Shown here in pieces: positions 52,180-60,641 of a stretch of 64,000 bases of DNA (within the stretch, counting starts at the first letter, position 1; every line of letters begins with the position of its first letter). The DNA comes from Vibrio coralliirubri (GTDB lineage Bacteria; Pseudomonadota; Gammaproteobacteria; Enterobacterales; Vibrionaceae). The stretch spans positions 1,984,001 to 2,048,000 of the forward strand of contig NZ_AP025471.1 in assembly GCF_024347375.1 (NCBI RefSeq), written 5' to 3'. A program made the translations under genes and the position numbers. The notes beneath the pieces are model-generated. The model did no database searches. It saw nothing but the letters and a program-made list of their open reading frames with translations, and was not told where the DNA came from.

Positions 52180-53991
52180 ATGAGCGAGCAAGAAAAACGT
52201 ACGGTTGTTTCCGGCACAGTAACAATGACACCATCAGAAGCGTTCGTTGAAACTATGGTTGCTAATGATGTTACCGACATGTTCGGCATCATGGGGTCAG
52301 CATTTATGGACGCAATGGATATCTTTGCTCCTGCTGGCATTCGATTGGTCCCAGTAGTACACGAGCAAGGCGCTGCCCACATGGCAGATGGTTACTCTCG
52401 TGTATCGGGTCGCCACGGTGTAGTTATCGGGCAGAATGGCCCAGGTATCAGTAACTGTGTGACTGCGATTGCAGCGGCGTTCTGGGCACATAGCCCGGTC
52501 GTAATTGTGACGCCTGAGACAGGTACAAAAACAATGGGCTTAGGTGGTTTCCAAGAGTGTAACCAGCTTCCAATGTTCCAAGAGTTTACTAAGTATCAAG
52601 GACACGTAACGCACCCAGACCGTATGGCGGAATATACAGGTCGATGCTTTGACCGCGCAATGAGCGAAATGGGTCCGACTCAACTGAATATTCCACGTGA
52701 CTATTTCTACGGTGAAACTCAAACCGAGATCCCTAAACCAGCGCGTTTAGACCGTGGCCCGGGTGGTGAGAAGTCTCTGAATGAAGCGGCAGACCTAATT
52801 GCTGAAGCGAAATTCCCAGTCATCATCTCTGGTGGTGGCGTGGTAATGGCAGATGCCGTTCAAGAGTGTGCAGCGTTGGCAGAAAGACTGGGCGCACCCG
52901 TTGTGAACAGCTACCTGCACAATGACTCGTTCCCTGCTAGTCACCCATTATGGTGTGGTCCTTTAGGCTACCAAGGTTCGAAAGCAGCAATGAAGTTGAT
53001 GGCTCAAGCGGATGTGGTTATCGCTTTGGGTACACGTCTTGGTCCATTTGGTACCTTGCCTCAACATGGCATGGACTACTGGCCGAAGAACGCGAAAATC
53101 ATTCAGATTGATGCAGACAACAAGATGCTTGGTCTGGTTAAGAAGATTTCGGTTGGTATCTGTGGTGATGCAAAAGCAGCCGCGGTTGCTCTATCTGAAA
53201 GATTGGAAGGCCGTGCATTGTTGTGTGATGACAACAAAGGCGCTCGCCAAGACACCGTCGCAACAGAGAAAGCACTTTGGGAAAAAGAGCTTGATGAGTG
53301 GACACACGAACGTGACTCTTTCAGCTTGGATATGATTGAAGAAAACTCTCACGAGACTCCGTTCTCTGGTGGTGAATACCTACACCCGCGCCAAGTATTG
53401 CGTGAGCTAGAAAAAGCGATGCCAGAAGACGTAATGGTCTCAACCGATATCGGTAACATCAACTCAGTGGCAAACAGCTACTTACGCTTTGAAAAACCAC
53501 GTAGCTTCTTTGCTGCAATGAGTTTTGGTAACTGTGGTTACGCGTTCCCGACCATCATTGGTGCGAAAGCCGCGGCACCTCATCGCCCAGCTATCTCTTA
53601 TGCAGGCGACGGTGCGTGGGGCATGAGCCTGATGGAAACCATGACATGTGTTCGTCATAACATTCCAGTGACAGCCGTGGTATTCCACAACCGTCAATGG
53701 GGTGCAGAGAAGAAGAACCAAGTCGATTTCTACAACCGACGCTTTGTTGCCGGTGAGCTAGATAACCAAAGCTTTGCTGAAATCGCTCGAGCAATGGGGG
53801 CTGAAGGTATCACGGTTGATAAGCTAGAAGATGTAGGTCCAACCTTGCAAAAAGCCATCGACATGCAGATGAACGAAGGCAAAACAACCATCATTGAAAT
53901 CATGTGTACTCAGGAATTGGGCGACCCGTTCCGCCGAGATGCGCTATCAACACCGGTTCGTTTCCTAGATAAATACAAAGATTACGTATAA
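52180..53991 (+). CDS. xsc: Sulfoacetaldehyde acetyltransferase
   Basis: 603 residues, of usual Xsc length. ThDP-enzyme layout: the N-terminal PYR domain has MFGIMGSAFMDAMDIFAPAG and VVHEQGAAHMADGYSRVSGR, the middle domain is NAD-like, and the C-terminal PP domain has the ThDP motif SYAGDGAWGMSLMETM (about 473-488). The block HNRQWGAEKKNQVDFYNRRF is the Xsc signature. The enzyme converts sulfoacetaldehyde and phosphate to acetyl phosphate and sulfite. AAGGAG precedes the ATG. It has its own promoter region, and is followed by a long hairpin. Confidence 0.95.
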   Translation: MSEQEKRTVVSGTVTMTPSEAFVETMVANDVTDMFGIMGSAFMDAMDIFAPAGIRLVPVVHEQGAAHMADGYSRVSGRHGVVIGQNGPGISNCVTAIAAAFWAHSPVVIVTPETGTKTMGLGGFQECNQLPMFQEFTKYQGHVTHPDRMAEYTGRCFDRAMSEMGPTQLNIPRDYFYGETQTEIPKPARLDRGPGGEKSLNEAADLIAEAKFPVIISGGGVVMADAVQECAALAERLGAPVVNSYLHNDSFPASHPLWCGPLGYQGSKAAMKLMAQADVVIALGTRLGPFGTLPQHGMDYWPKNAKIIQIDADNKMLGLVKKISVGICGDAKAAAVALSERLEGRALLCDDNKGARQDTVATEKALWEKELDEWTHERDSFSLDMIEENSHETPFSGGEYLHPRQVLRELEKAMPEDVMVSTDIGNINSVANSYLRFEKPRSFFAAMSFGNCGYAFPTIIGAKAAAPHRPAISYAGDGAWGMSLMETMTCVRHNIPVTAVVFHNRQWGAEKKNQVDFYNRRFVAGELDNQSFAEIARAMGAEGITVDKLEDVGPTLQKAIDMQMNEGKTTIIEIMCTQELGDPFRRDALSTPVRFLDKYKDYV

Positions 53992-54389
53992 GCCATAGGA
54001 AGTTTGTCCGGCCACGGTATTTTCGAGAGTGTTAACGAAAGTGCAATCGAGAATGTGGTCGGGCAATATTAACGGGTATTGGCAATGTACTTAAGTGAAT
54101 ATCGGCACCAGTATTTCAATAATTCTTAGTCAAACGTTAGAACATGAATTAAATGACTGTTGTACATATAAGTGGTTTTAGTTATATAAACTTTGTCGTT
54201 CCTTATTAATCGACCCTTAGCTAATTGCTCCTTAGTTAATGTTTTTATAACTGCTAGTTATTGATGAGGATATATGGTCATTGATAAAGATATATACCTA
54301 TTACCATTTAAAAATCATTCGTAACGATACTGATTAACCATAATTGTTAATTTTTGATTGCAATGAATTTAAATTAAGCGACCTATTAC
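53992..54389. other. Intergenic region after xsc with a long hairpin
   Basis: A hairpin (54006-54064) can be drawn from GTCCGGCCAC with GTGGTCGGGC and ATTTTCGA with TCGAGAAT, G-U pairs included. No U-run follows, so it is more likely a 3' stabilising or weak terminating structure. The rest (54070-54389) is AT-rich and shows no gene; it marks the left flank of the FRG-domain gene. Confidence 0.55.
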
Positions 54390-55205
54390 ATGCATGCTGT
54401 GAACAATAAACGTTATATAAGCTCACTCGAAGAGCTGTATGAAATAATCGATTCACTTATCACGGGGTGTCGTGGAGAGCGTGGTTTAATTTATAACGTG
54501 TGTGATTATGACAACCGTAATCTGATGCCAAGCTTAGGCCGGTCAAATCGTAAAAACATTCGCCGAGTCGAACAAGAGTTGCTTTCAACCGTGAGAGTTT
54601 ACGGTGGGCATTCACTGAGTTCACACGAGATAAACGATTGGTTATTGATGTGCTTAGCCAAGAAGCAGGGGTTTCCAACCCGGTTACTTGAATGGACAGA
54701 TAGCCTGATTAATGCGTTGTGGTCTGTGTGCCATAGCCAAAGTAAAGACTGCATCAATATTGTTAAAGCGATTAATTATCATAGGGTTAGTGTTTTTAAC
54801 TCACCCTATGAACTTGAAAGAACTCAGATCTTTAAAGTAGCCGACTGCGATAAGCAGGAGCAACGAACGGATAAGTGGTATTCCATTCATCCATTTAAGG
54901 ACGGCAGTAATGATGCCATTCAGCCTTTGTACGATGAGAAAGAATATTCAAACGGTCTAGTATCCGTTCATATTCTTCCGTCAGCGAAAGTAAACCTGAT
55001 AAAGGAGTTAATATCCATGAATGTTTTAAATGAACCGACTGATTATATCGAAGAGAAGCTAACCGATATAAAAAATGAAGCCCATGTAGATAACAATCAA
55101 GTTATTAATAAAGGTGAGGGTAATATTGAATTGCAAGTGAATACCCATAACCGTAAACTTGAGCAGTATGGCCGAAAGTACCATCAAGATTTTGACTTCG
55201 ACTAA
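54390..55205 (+). CDS. FRG-domain protein, stand-alone
   Basis: 271 residues. The FRG fold can be read in residues 10-110: the entrance CDYDNRNLMPSLGRSNRKNI and the core WLLMCLAKKQGFPTRLLEWT followed by DSLINALWSVCHS, matching the FRG pattern of a QHYGLPTRLLDWT-type motif. The C-terminal 100 residues are polar and charged. The function of the domain is unknown, but it is frequent in accessory and defence-like genes. Its AT-rich flanks and the lack of a clear ribosome-binding site differ from the taurine genes on both sides. It interrupts xsc and tauX, so it is probably an insertion. Confidence 0.75.
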   Translation: MHAVNNKRYISSLEELYEIIDSLITGCRGERGLIYNVCDYDNRNLMPSLGRSNRKNIRRVEQELLSTVRVYGGHSLSSHEINDWLLMCLAKKQGFPTRLLEWTDSLINALWSVCHSQSKDCINIVKAINYHRVSVFNSPYELERTQIFKVADCDKQEQRTDKWYSIHPFKDGSNDAIQPLYDEKEYSNGLVSVHILPSAKVNLIKELISMNVLNEPTDYIEEKLTDIKNEAHVDNNQVINKGEGNIELQVNTHNRKLEQYGRKYHQDFDFD

Positions 55206-55412
55206 AGGCTAATATCTATATCAATTTAAATTAGTTTTAGACTTAACGTAGTTGTTTTTCTGGTAAATAAAATTAGAACACTAATTAGTTTATAAAAAGA
55301 TGAAATCTGTGAGCTTAGAGATTGTTTATAAAGCAACTCGAAGTTAGAGTGGCGAAGCTTGTTATCAAGTTGTTAAATCTCCACAGATCTAGTTTAAACA
55401 CTCTAATAAAAA

Positions 55413-55429
55413 AGTGGCGCAAAGCCACT
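55413..55429 (-). terminator. Minus-strand terminator-like hairpin in front of tauX
   Basis: A 6-bp stem, AGTGGC with GCCACT, around GCAAA, with six A on its left. On the minus strand this reads as hairpin plus six T. No minus-strand gene is known to end here. Confidence 0.4.
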
Positions 55430-55470
55430 GAAATTTAAACCAATAACGAAAACATAAAGGATTCTGGAAT

Positions 55471-55908
55471 ATGAATATGCAAACCAATGCAGCGACATTC
55501 GTGCTGGAAAACCAAGTCGACACCGCCTTTTTACAGTCTTTCAGTGATGCGTGGAATAACCACGACATCGAAGCACTGATGTCGTTTATGACTGAAGACT
55601 GTGTCTTCCACACCGTGGCAGGAGAAGGCTTGCTTGGAAATACTATTGAAGGGTACGAAGCCGTTCGCAATAGCTTTGAATTGGTTTGGCAGAACTTTCC
55701 AGATGCAGCTTGGAGCGACCCTGTCCATTTTGTGTGTGGTGACCGTGCGGTGAGTGAATCGACGTTCTCTGCGACTAACCCTGATGGCAGCATCATCGAA
55801 GCTCGCATGGTCGACGTGTTTACCCTGAAAGATGGAAAAATCAGCGTAAAAAATGCCTTCCGTAAAACACGACCTCTTTTGACTCCCAACAATACTCCCA
55901 AGAGCTAG
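55471..55908 (+). CDS. tauX: TauX-like small subunit of taurine dehydrogenase (NTF2/SnoaL-like)
   Basis: 145 residues of the SnoaL/NTF2-like cone fold: FLQSFSDAWNNHDIEALMSF and MTEDCVFHTVAGEGLLGNTI, with a closing AFRKTRPLL. The gene lies 48 bp upstream of the FAD oxidoreductase gene. This pair, small NTF2-like plus DAO-type, is the layout of TauXY in taurine-degrading bacteria. Its exact contribution to the enzyme is not known. AAAGGA is upstream of the ATG. The name is from position and size. Confidence 0.7.
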   Translation: MNMQTNAATFVLENQVDTAFLQSFSDAWNNHDIEALMSFMTEDCVFHTVAGEGLLGNTIEGYEAVRNSFELVWQNFPDAAWSDPVHFVCGDRAVSESTFSATNPDGSIIEARMVDVFTLKDGKISVKNAFRKTRPLLTPNNTPKS

Positions 55909-55956
55909 ACACGAAACCACAACCCGTTCACGTGTTATGACTAGGAGAGTCGAATT

Positions 55957-57423
55957 ATGAGTTTAGTAATGGAACAACCGGCAGCCGATGCGCCGCCAAA
56001 GGTGAAAAGCACCCAAGCAAAAGAAAGTACCCAAGCAAGAGATAAATACGATCCAAAATACGATCCACTTAAAGACAAGAGCCCAGGTCACGGTAAGGAA
56101 TACGCACCAACGTACTGGGTAGATACGGCAGGCGCGCCACCTGAAGATGATGGTCCAATTACATCGGATATGGATGTTGATGTGGCGATAATCGGTTCAG
56201 GTTACACAGGCCTAAGTACCGCGATACACCTTGCTGAAATGTACGGCATTAAAGCGACTGTGATTGAAGCTAACCGTATGAGTTGGGGTTGCAGTACCCG
56301 AAATGGTGGTCAGGCTCAGTGTGCGTCAGGACGCTTAAAACGCTCTCAGTGGATTGAACGCTGGGGACTAGAAACTGCGCTGAAAATGCACCGCGAATGC
56401 GTCGATGGCATGAACACCTTTAAGTCTCTAATCAAAGACATTGATTGTGACCCACAACCGGGCGGCCACTTATATGTCGCTCACCGTCCAAAAGTGATGG
56501 CAACACTTGAGAAAGAAGCCAAGTTGCTGCGTGACACGTTCGATTACGATGCGCAGATCTTAGATGCGGAAACCGTAAAGCGAGATTACGTTGGTGACCA
56601 AGAAGCGGCAGGCGCAATGCATGAGCCAGAAGGGATTGGTATTCATGCAGGGAAACTGGCGTTTGGCTATCTGAGAAAGGCGAGAGCACTCGGTGTAAAA
56701 GTGCATCCAGCAAGCCCTGTAATGGGGTGGGAAACACGTAACGGTGTGCACTACTTGAAAACGCCCGGCGGCGTTGTGAAGGCACGTTCTGTTGGGGTTT
56801 GTACCGGTGGATACACTAGCCAAGGTTTGCATTCAGAGCTTAAGAATCGCTTGTTGCCGGTACTTTCTAATTCGATGGTGACACGTCCGCTAACTCAAGA
56901 CGAAATTGCCGCGTGTAACTTCAAAACCAATCAGGTGATTACAGATACCCGAATCCTACGTCATTACTACCGTCTGTTACCGGATAACCGAGTACAGATT
57001 GGGACGCGCAGTGCCATCAGTGGCAAGAACGCACCTGAAAGGAAATACGAAGACATGTTGAGAGCGGATTTAACTCGAAAATTCCCGTCTCTCGATCAAA
57101 TCAAAATCGACTACTCATGGTGGGGCTGGGTGGATGTTAGCCACGACATGATGCCGAGAATCTATCAGCCGAATCCCAAGCAATCCATCTTCTACGCGCT
57201 GGGCTATGGCGGTAATGGCGTGATGTATTCCGCTCAAGCAGGTAAGCGCCTCGCTCAGTGGATCGCAGGTGAAGGCCACAAGTTGGACTTGCCAATATTT
57301 GAATCAAAACTTCCGTTCCCCAACGTGAGGGAAGTGGTGGAATCAGAGATGTTTGCACCGTTTCGCAGAATGGGGCAGCGGTTCCTTTATCAGTGGTATT
57401 CGTTAAAGGATGAAAAGCTGTAA
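55957..57423 (+). CDS. tauY: TauY-like FAD-dependent taurine dehydrogenase, large subunit (DAO family)
   Basis: 488 residues. The FAD-binding Rossmann motif is DVAIIGSGYTGLSTAIHLAE (about 70-89), followed by STRNGGQAQCASGRLKRSQW; the C-terminal FAD contact is YALGYGGNGVMYSAQAGKRL. It belongs to the gamma-glutamylputrescine-oxidase-like part of the DAO family. The N-terminal 60 residues are a polar extension with DKYDPKYDPLKD-like repeats. It should oxidatively deaminate taurine to sulfoacetaldehyde, passing electrons to the chain. Context with xsc, tauX and TRAP genes is strong; a different amine cannot be excluded by sequence alone. Confidence 0.8.
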   Translation: MSLVMEQPAADAPPKVKSTQAKESTQARDKYDPKYDPLKDKSPGHGKEYAPTYWVDTAGAPPEDDGPITSDMDVDVAIIGSGYTGLSTAIHLAEMYGIKATVIEANRMSWGCSTRNGGQAQCASGRLKRSQWIERWGLETALKMHRECVDGMNTFKSLIKDIDCDPQPGGHLYVAHRPKVMATLEKEAKLLRDTFDYDAQILDAETVKRDYVGDQEAAGAMHEPEGIGIHAGKLAFGYLRKARALGVKVHPASPVMGWETRNGVHYLKTPGGVVKARSVGVCTGGYTSQGLHSELKNRLLPVLSNSMVTRPLTQDEIAACNFKTNQVITDTRILRHYYRLLPDNRVQIGTRSAISGKNAPERKYEDMLRADLTRKFPSLDQIKIDYSWWGWVDVSHDMMPRIYQPNPKQSIFYALGYGGNGVMYSAQAGKRLAQWIAGEGHKLDLPIFESKLPFPNVREVVESEMFAPFRRMGQRFLYQWYSLKDEKL

Positions 57424-57543
57424 TCGCGACTCGAACATTGTTTCCAAAATAGGGAAATAGAACTACGACCAGGAAAGTTGTACCAGGTCACCTTGTGAGC
57501 AAAGTACAGGCAGGAAGTCTGTACGATAGGAAAGGTTAAGACT

Positions 57544-58545
57544 ATGAAATTTATTAAAAATAAAATTATTGCTGGTGTCACCATTGTAGCAACAGCGGTG
57601 CTATCTCATACCGCAGCAGCAGCGAATTTTAAAATGGCTATCGGCGATGCTGCTGGTGGTACGCAGTGGGAATTGGCGACATCGTTTTCTGAACTGATGG
57701 AGCAAAAAACAGACGGAAAAGTGAAAATCGATCTGTTCCCGAATGGTCAATTAGGCAATGAGCAAGACACCGTCAACGATGCGGCAATCGGCTTACTCGA
57801 CTTCTCTGTACTGGCGATCAACAACGTAACCCCTTTCTCTCCAACTGTTGGTCTACTGACCATGCCTTACGTGATTCAAAGCGCAGAAGAAGCGGTTCTA
57901 CTGACTCAAGGCCAAGTCGGCCAAGACCTCGTCGATAACACGATTCGTGATGCTGGTGTTCGTATCGTAGGTTGGGCTTATTCTGGCTTTAGGGTTTTGA
58001 CTAACTCGAAAAAGCCAGTCGCTTCGCCAGAAGATCTTAAAGGGCTGGTGATTCGTGTTCCTCGTAACGAAATCATGATTGCTTCTTACCAAGCATGGGG
58101 GGTAAACCCAACGCCAATGGCATGGTCTGAGACTTTTACTGGTCTGCAACAAGGCGTGGTTGACGGTCAAGATAACCCTTACATCACTGTGCATGCGATG
58201 AAGTTCAATGAAGTACAAAAGTACGTGACCAACATTCGCTACATCTTCTCGCTTGAGCCTCTCATCGTCAGTGAAACGGTCTTCCAACAACAGACTCCAG
58301 AGATGCAAAAGATCATTCTTGAAGCGGGTCAGGAAGCGACAGAGCACAGCTTTGCTTATCTAGAAAATACTGAAAACAAAATCCGTGAAGAACTACAAGC
58401 GAAAGGCATGGTATTCACCGACCCAGCAGATAACGAGCAAGAGTGGATCAGCAAGGTGACTAAGTCAGTTTGGCCTAAGTTCTACTCAAGCATTGGGGGC
58501 AAAGACAAGCTAGACGACGTTCTTGAGTTACTAGGTAGAAAGTAA
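57544..58545 (+). CDS. tauK: TRAP transporter substrate-binding protein, probable taurine binder (TauK)
   Basis: 333 residues. A Sec signal peptide (about 1-27, ending AAAA) is followed by a DctP fold: FKMAIGDAAGGTQWELATSF, GKVKIDLFPNGQLGNEQD, the Arg-bearing LKGLVIRVPRNEIM that contacts the ligand acid group, and GLQQGVVDGQDNP. It should bind taurine in the periplasm. The gene is 120 bp after tauY and precedes tauL and tauM, with a hairpin in the gap. Confidence 0.85.
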   Translation: MKFIKNKIIAGVTIVATAVLSHTAAAANFKMAIGDAAGGTQWELATSFSELMEQKTDGKVKIDLFPNGQLGNEQDTVNDAAIGLLDFSVLAINNVTPFSPTVGLLTMPYVIQSAEEAVLLTQGQVGQDLVDNTIRDAGVRIVGWAYSGFRVLTNSKKPVASPEDLKGLVIRVPRNEIMIASYQAWGVNPTPMAWSETFTGLQQGVVDGQDNPYITVHAMKFNEVQKYVTNIRYIFSLEPLIVSETVFQQQTPEMQKIILEAGQEATEHSFAYLENTENKIREELQAKGMVFTDPADNEQEWISKVTKSVWPKFYSSIGGKDKLDDVLELLGRK

Positions 58546-58556
58546 CGATTAGATTC

Positions 58557-58614
58557 GCCCTATCTGCTGTTCTCCGCTACTTAATCACCTAGCGATAGAA
58601 CAGTGAGATAGGGC
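58557..58614 (+). other. Intercistronic hairpin between tauK and tauL
   Basis: GCCCTATCT and CTGTTCT pair with AGAACAG and AGATAGGGC; an inner CGCTA/TAGCG stem can form as well. No U-run. Such hairpins often raise stability of the binding-protein transcript. Confidence 0.6.
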
Positions 58615-58709
58615 ATTTACATGGCTTTACTCGTTGATCTGTTCTGTACCTGATCTTTTTAGGACCGTGAGCGACTGGTTGTCATGTGGAAATCAACATT
58701 GGAGGTTAT

Positions 58710-59252
58710 ATGTCAGTCGCTAAAACAATAAAAAAGCACCTAAACAACATTGAGGAATATACCTGTTGTCTGCTGCTCGCAAGCTTTGTCCTATTGCTGT
58801 TCACACAAATCATTACTCGTCAGTTCTTTGATTACTCCATACCTTGGGGTGATGAAGTGGCCACTTACATGTTCGTTTGGTTTGCTTACTTGGGAGCTGT
58901 TGTAGCGGCCAAAATGTCGGCTCATAACCGAGTGAGCTTTCACTTCAAATTCTTTCCGCCAATCGTGCAAACCGTTAGCGAAACCATTGCTGACTTCTTA
59001 TGGCTCTGCTTCAACGGTTACTTTGTTTACCTCAGTTACGACTTCGTGTTTAACAAAATGAACCTGTTTTGGAAATCTCAAACCACAGGCATCCCGATGA
59101 AGTATTTCTACATGATTTTACCTATCGCGTTTTCCCTAATGATGATTCGAATTATCTGGAACAACTACGAGCGTTTATTCAAAGGCGCAACCAACGAAGA
59201 TCCAGAAGTCAAAGAGCTGCGAAAAATGACGGCACAAAAGTCAGCGCAGTAG
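58710..59252 (+). CDS. tauL: TRAP transporter small permease (TauL, DctQ type)
   Basis: 180 residues with four helices. The start is ATG at 58710, which has GGAGG 5 nt upstream; an in-frame GTG at 58686 lacks one. DctQ signatures are ITRQFFDYSIPWGDEVATYM and YLGAVVAAKMSAHNRVSFHF. It joins the binding protein to the large permease. Confidence 0.88.
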   Translation: MSVAKTIKKHLNNIEEYTCCLLLASFVLLLFTQIITRQFFDYSIPWGDEVATYMFVWFAYLGAVVAAKMSAHNRVSFHFKFFPPIVQTVSETIADFLWLCFNGYFVYLSYDFVFNKMNLFWKSQTTGIPMKYFYMILPIAFSLMMIRIIWNNYERLFKGATNEDPEVKELRKMTAQKSAQ

Positions 59253-59289
59253 TCATCACAGAGAATAGTCGTAATAGAGAGATGTAATA

Positions 59290-60630
59290 ATGGAATCCTA
59301 TTTAACTCTAATTTTATTTGGTGGCTTCTTAACCCTGTTAATTCTGGGTGCACCAATCACAGTATCACTGGCCGGCGCTTCAATGGCGGCCTATATGTTG
59401 CTCGACAAAAATCCCATCGCTTTAGTACAAATTGCGTTTACTTCGGTGGGTAACTTCCCATTAATGGCGCTGCCAGCCTTTGTTCTTGCTGGCGCGTTAA
59501 TGGAGGCGGCGGGGATCTCCAAACGTTTGGTGGATATCGCCGAAAGCTTAGCTGGGCCGGTAACGGGTGGCCTTGGCGCGGCTACGGTTATGGCGTGTCT
59601 TTTCTTTGGCGCTATCTCGGGTTCTGGCCCTGCAACAACCGCAGCGGTAGGCATGCTAATGGTGCCCGCGATGGTTAAGCGTGACTACGATAAGAGCTAC
59701 GCATCGGCAGTAACGGCCGCCTCCGGTGGCTTGGGCATCATCATTCCGCCATCCATACCTTTGGTTATTTTCGGCATTTCTGCGATGGGATTAATGGCAC
59801 CGCCAGAAGCCATTGCTCAGCATGGGCAGTTTGCTTCTTTGTCTATTCCAAAGCTGTTTGTTGCTGGGGTTGTGCCGGGTTTCATTATGGCGTCGACGCT
59901 AGTGGTCACTAACTATTTCATAGCTAAGCGTGAAGGCTATAAAGGGCTTACCGAAACATGGTCGTTTGGTGATGTAAGGCATTACCTGCGTCGCGGTTTA
60001 TGGTCGATATTAGCGCCATTTCTGATTCTTGGTGGTATCTACAGTGGCATGTTCACACCAACAGAGTCTGCGGTCGTAGCTATCTTTTACTCTCTGTTCG
60101 TGGGTGTGTTTATTCACCGAGAATTGTCGTTCAAAAGCGTGATGAAATCTTTGTCGACCACCACATGGATCACCGGACGCGTATTGTTAATCCTCTTTGC
60201 TGCCACTGTGTTCGGACGCCTGTTGATAGAACAAAAAATCCCAGTTGTTGTGGCGGAATCGCTACTTAGTTTTACCGACAACATGTACATGGTGTGGGCA
60301 CTAACGATTACCTTGCTGCTGTTCATCGGCATGTTCATGGAAACCTTGGCGGCAATCATGATCATTGTGCCAGTGCTACTGCCAATCATGTACATGTTGG
60401 GCGCCGATCCTACCCATGTTGGTATCGTGGTGGTGTGTACGCTCTCGATAGGTTTTGCCACACCACCGCTCGGTGAAAATATCTTTGTCGCCTCGGGGAT
60501 CGGTGGCTCTACGGTCGAGCAGATCACCGCGAAGATCCATCCCTTTGTACTTGCATCTGTCGTAGGCGTTTTCGTTATTGCTTTCTTCCCACAAATCACG
60601 CTTTGGCTACCGTCCTTAGTCGGCTATTAG
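59290..60630 (+). CDS. tauM: TRAP transporter large permease (TauM, DctM type)
   Basis: 446 residues with about twelve helices. DctM blocks include LGAPITVSLAGASMAAYMLL, MALPAFVLAGALMEAAGISK, FFGAISGSGPATTAAVGMLM and GGLGIIIPPSIPLVIFG, the last of these with the ProPro helix break. It moves the ligand with sodium. It is 37 bp after tauL and 11 bp before the tandem-Cache gene. Confidence 0.92.
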   Translation: MESYLTLILFGGFLTLLILGAPITVSLAGASMAAYMLLDKNPIALVQIAFTSVGNFPLMALPAFVLAGALMEAAGISKRLVDIAESLAGPVTGGLGAATVMACLFFGAISGSGPATTAAVGMLMVPAMVKRDYDKSYASAVTAASGGLGIIIPPSIPLVIFGISAMGLMAPPEAIAQHGQFASLSIPKLFVAGVVPGFIMASTLVVTNYFIAKREGYKGLTETWSFGDVRHYLRRGLWSILAPFLILGGIYSGMFTPTESAVVAIFYSLFVGVFIHRELSFKSVMKSLSTTTWITGRVLLILFAATVFGRLLIEQKIPVVVAESLLSFTDNMYMVWALTITLLLFIGMFMETLAAIMIIVPVLLPIMYMLGADPTHVGIVVVCTLSIGFATPPLGENIFVASGIGGSTVEQITAKIHPFVLASVVGVFVIAFFPQITLWLPSLVGY

Positions 60631-60641
60631 GAGACACAACG

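Noticed and set aside
55389..55920. Minus-strand frames of 129 and 170 codons opposite tauX
   Set aside because: They mirror the codon structure of tauX and have no family features; only the terminator-like hairpin is retained as an observation.
60114..60599. 161-codon minus-strand frame opposite tauM
   Set aside because: It is antisense to conserved DctM motifs and is rich in Thr, Ile and Ser as expected for a shadow of a membrane-protein gene.
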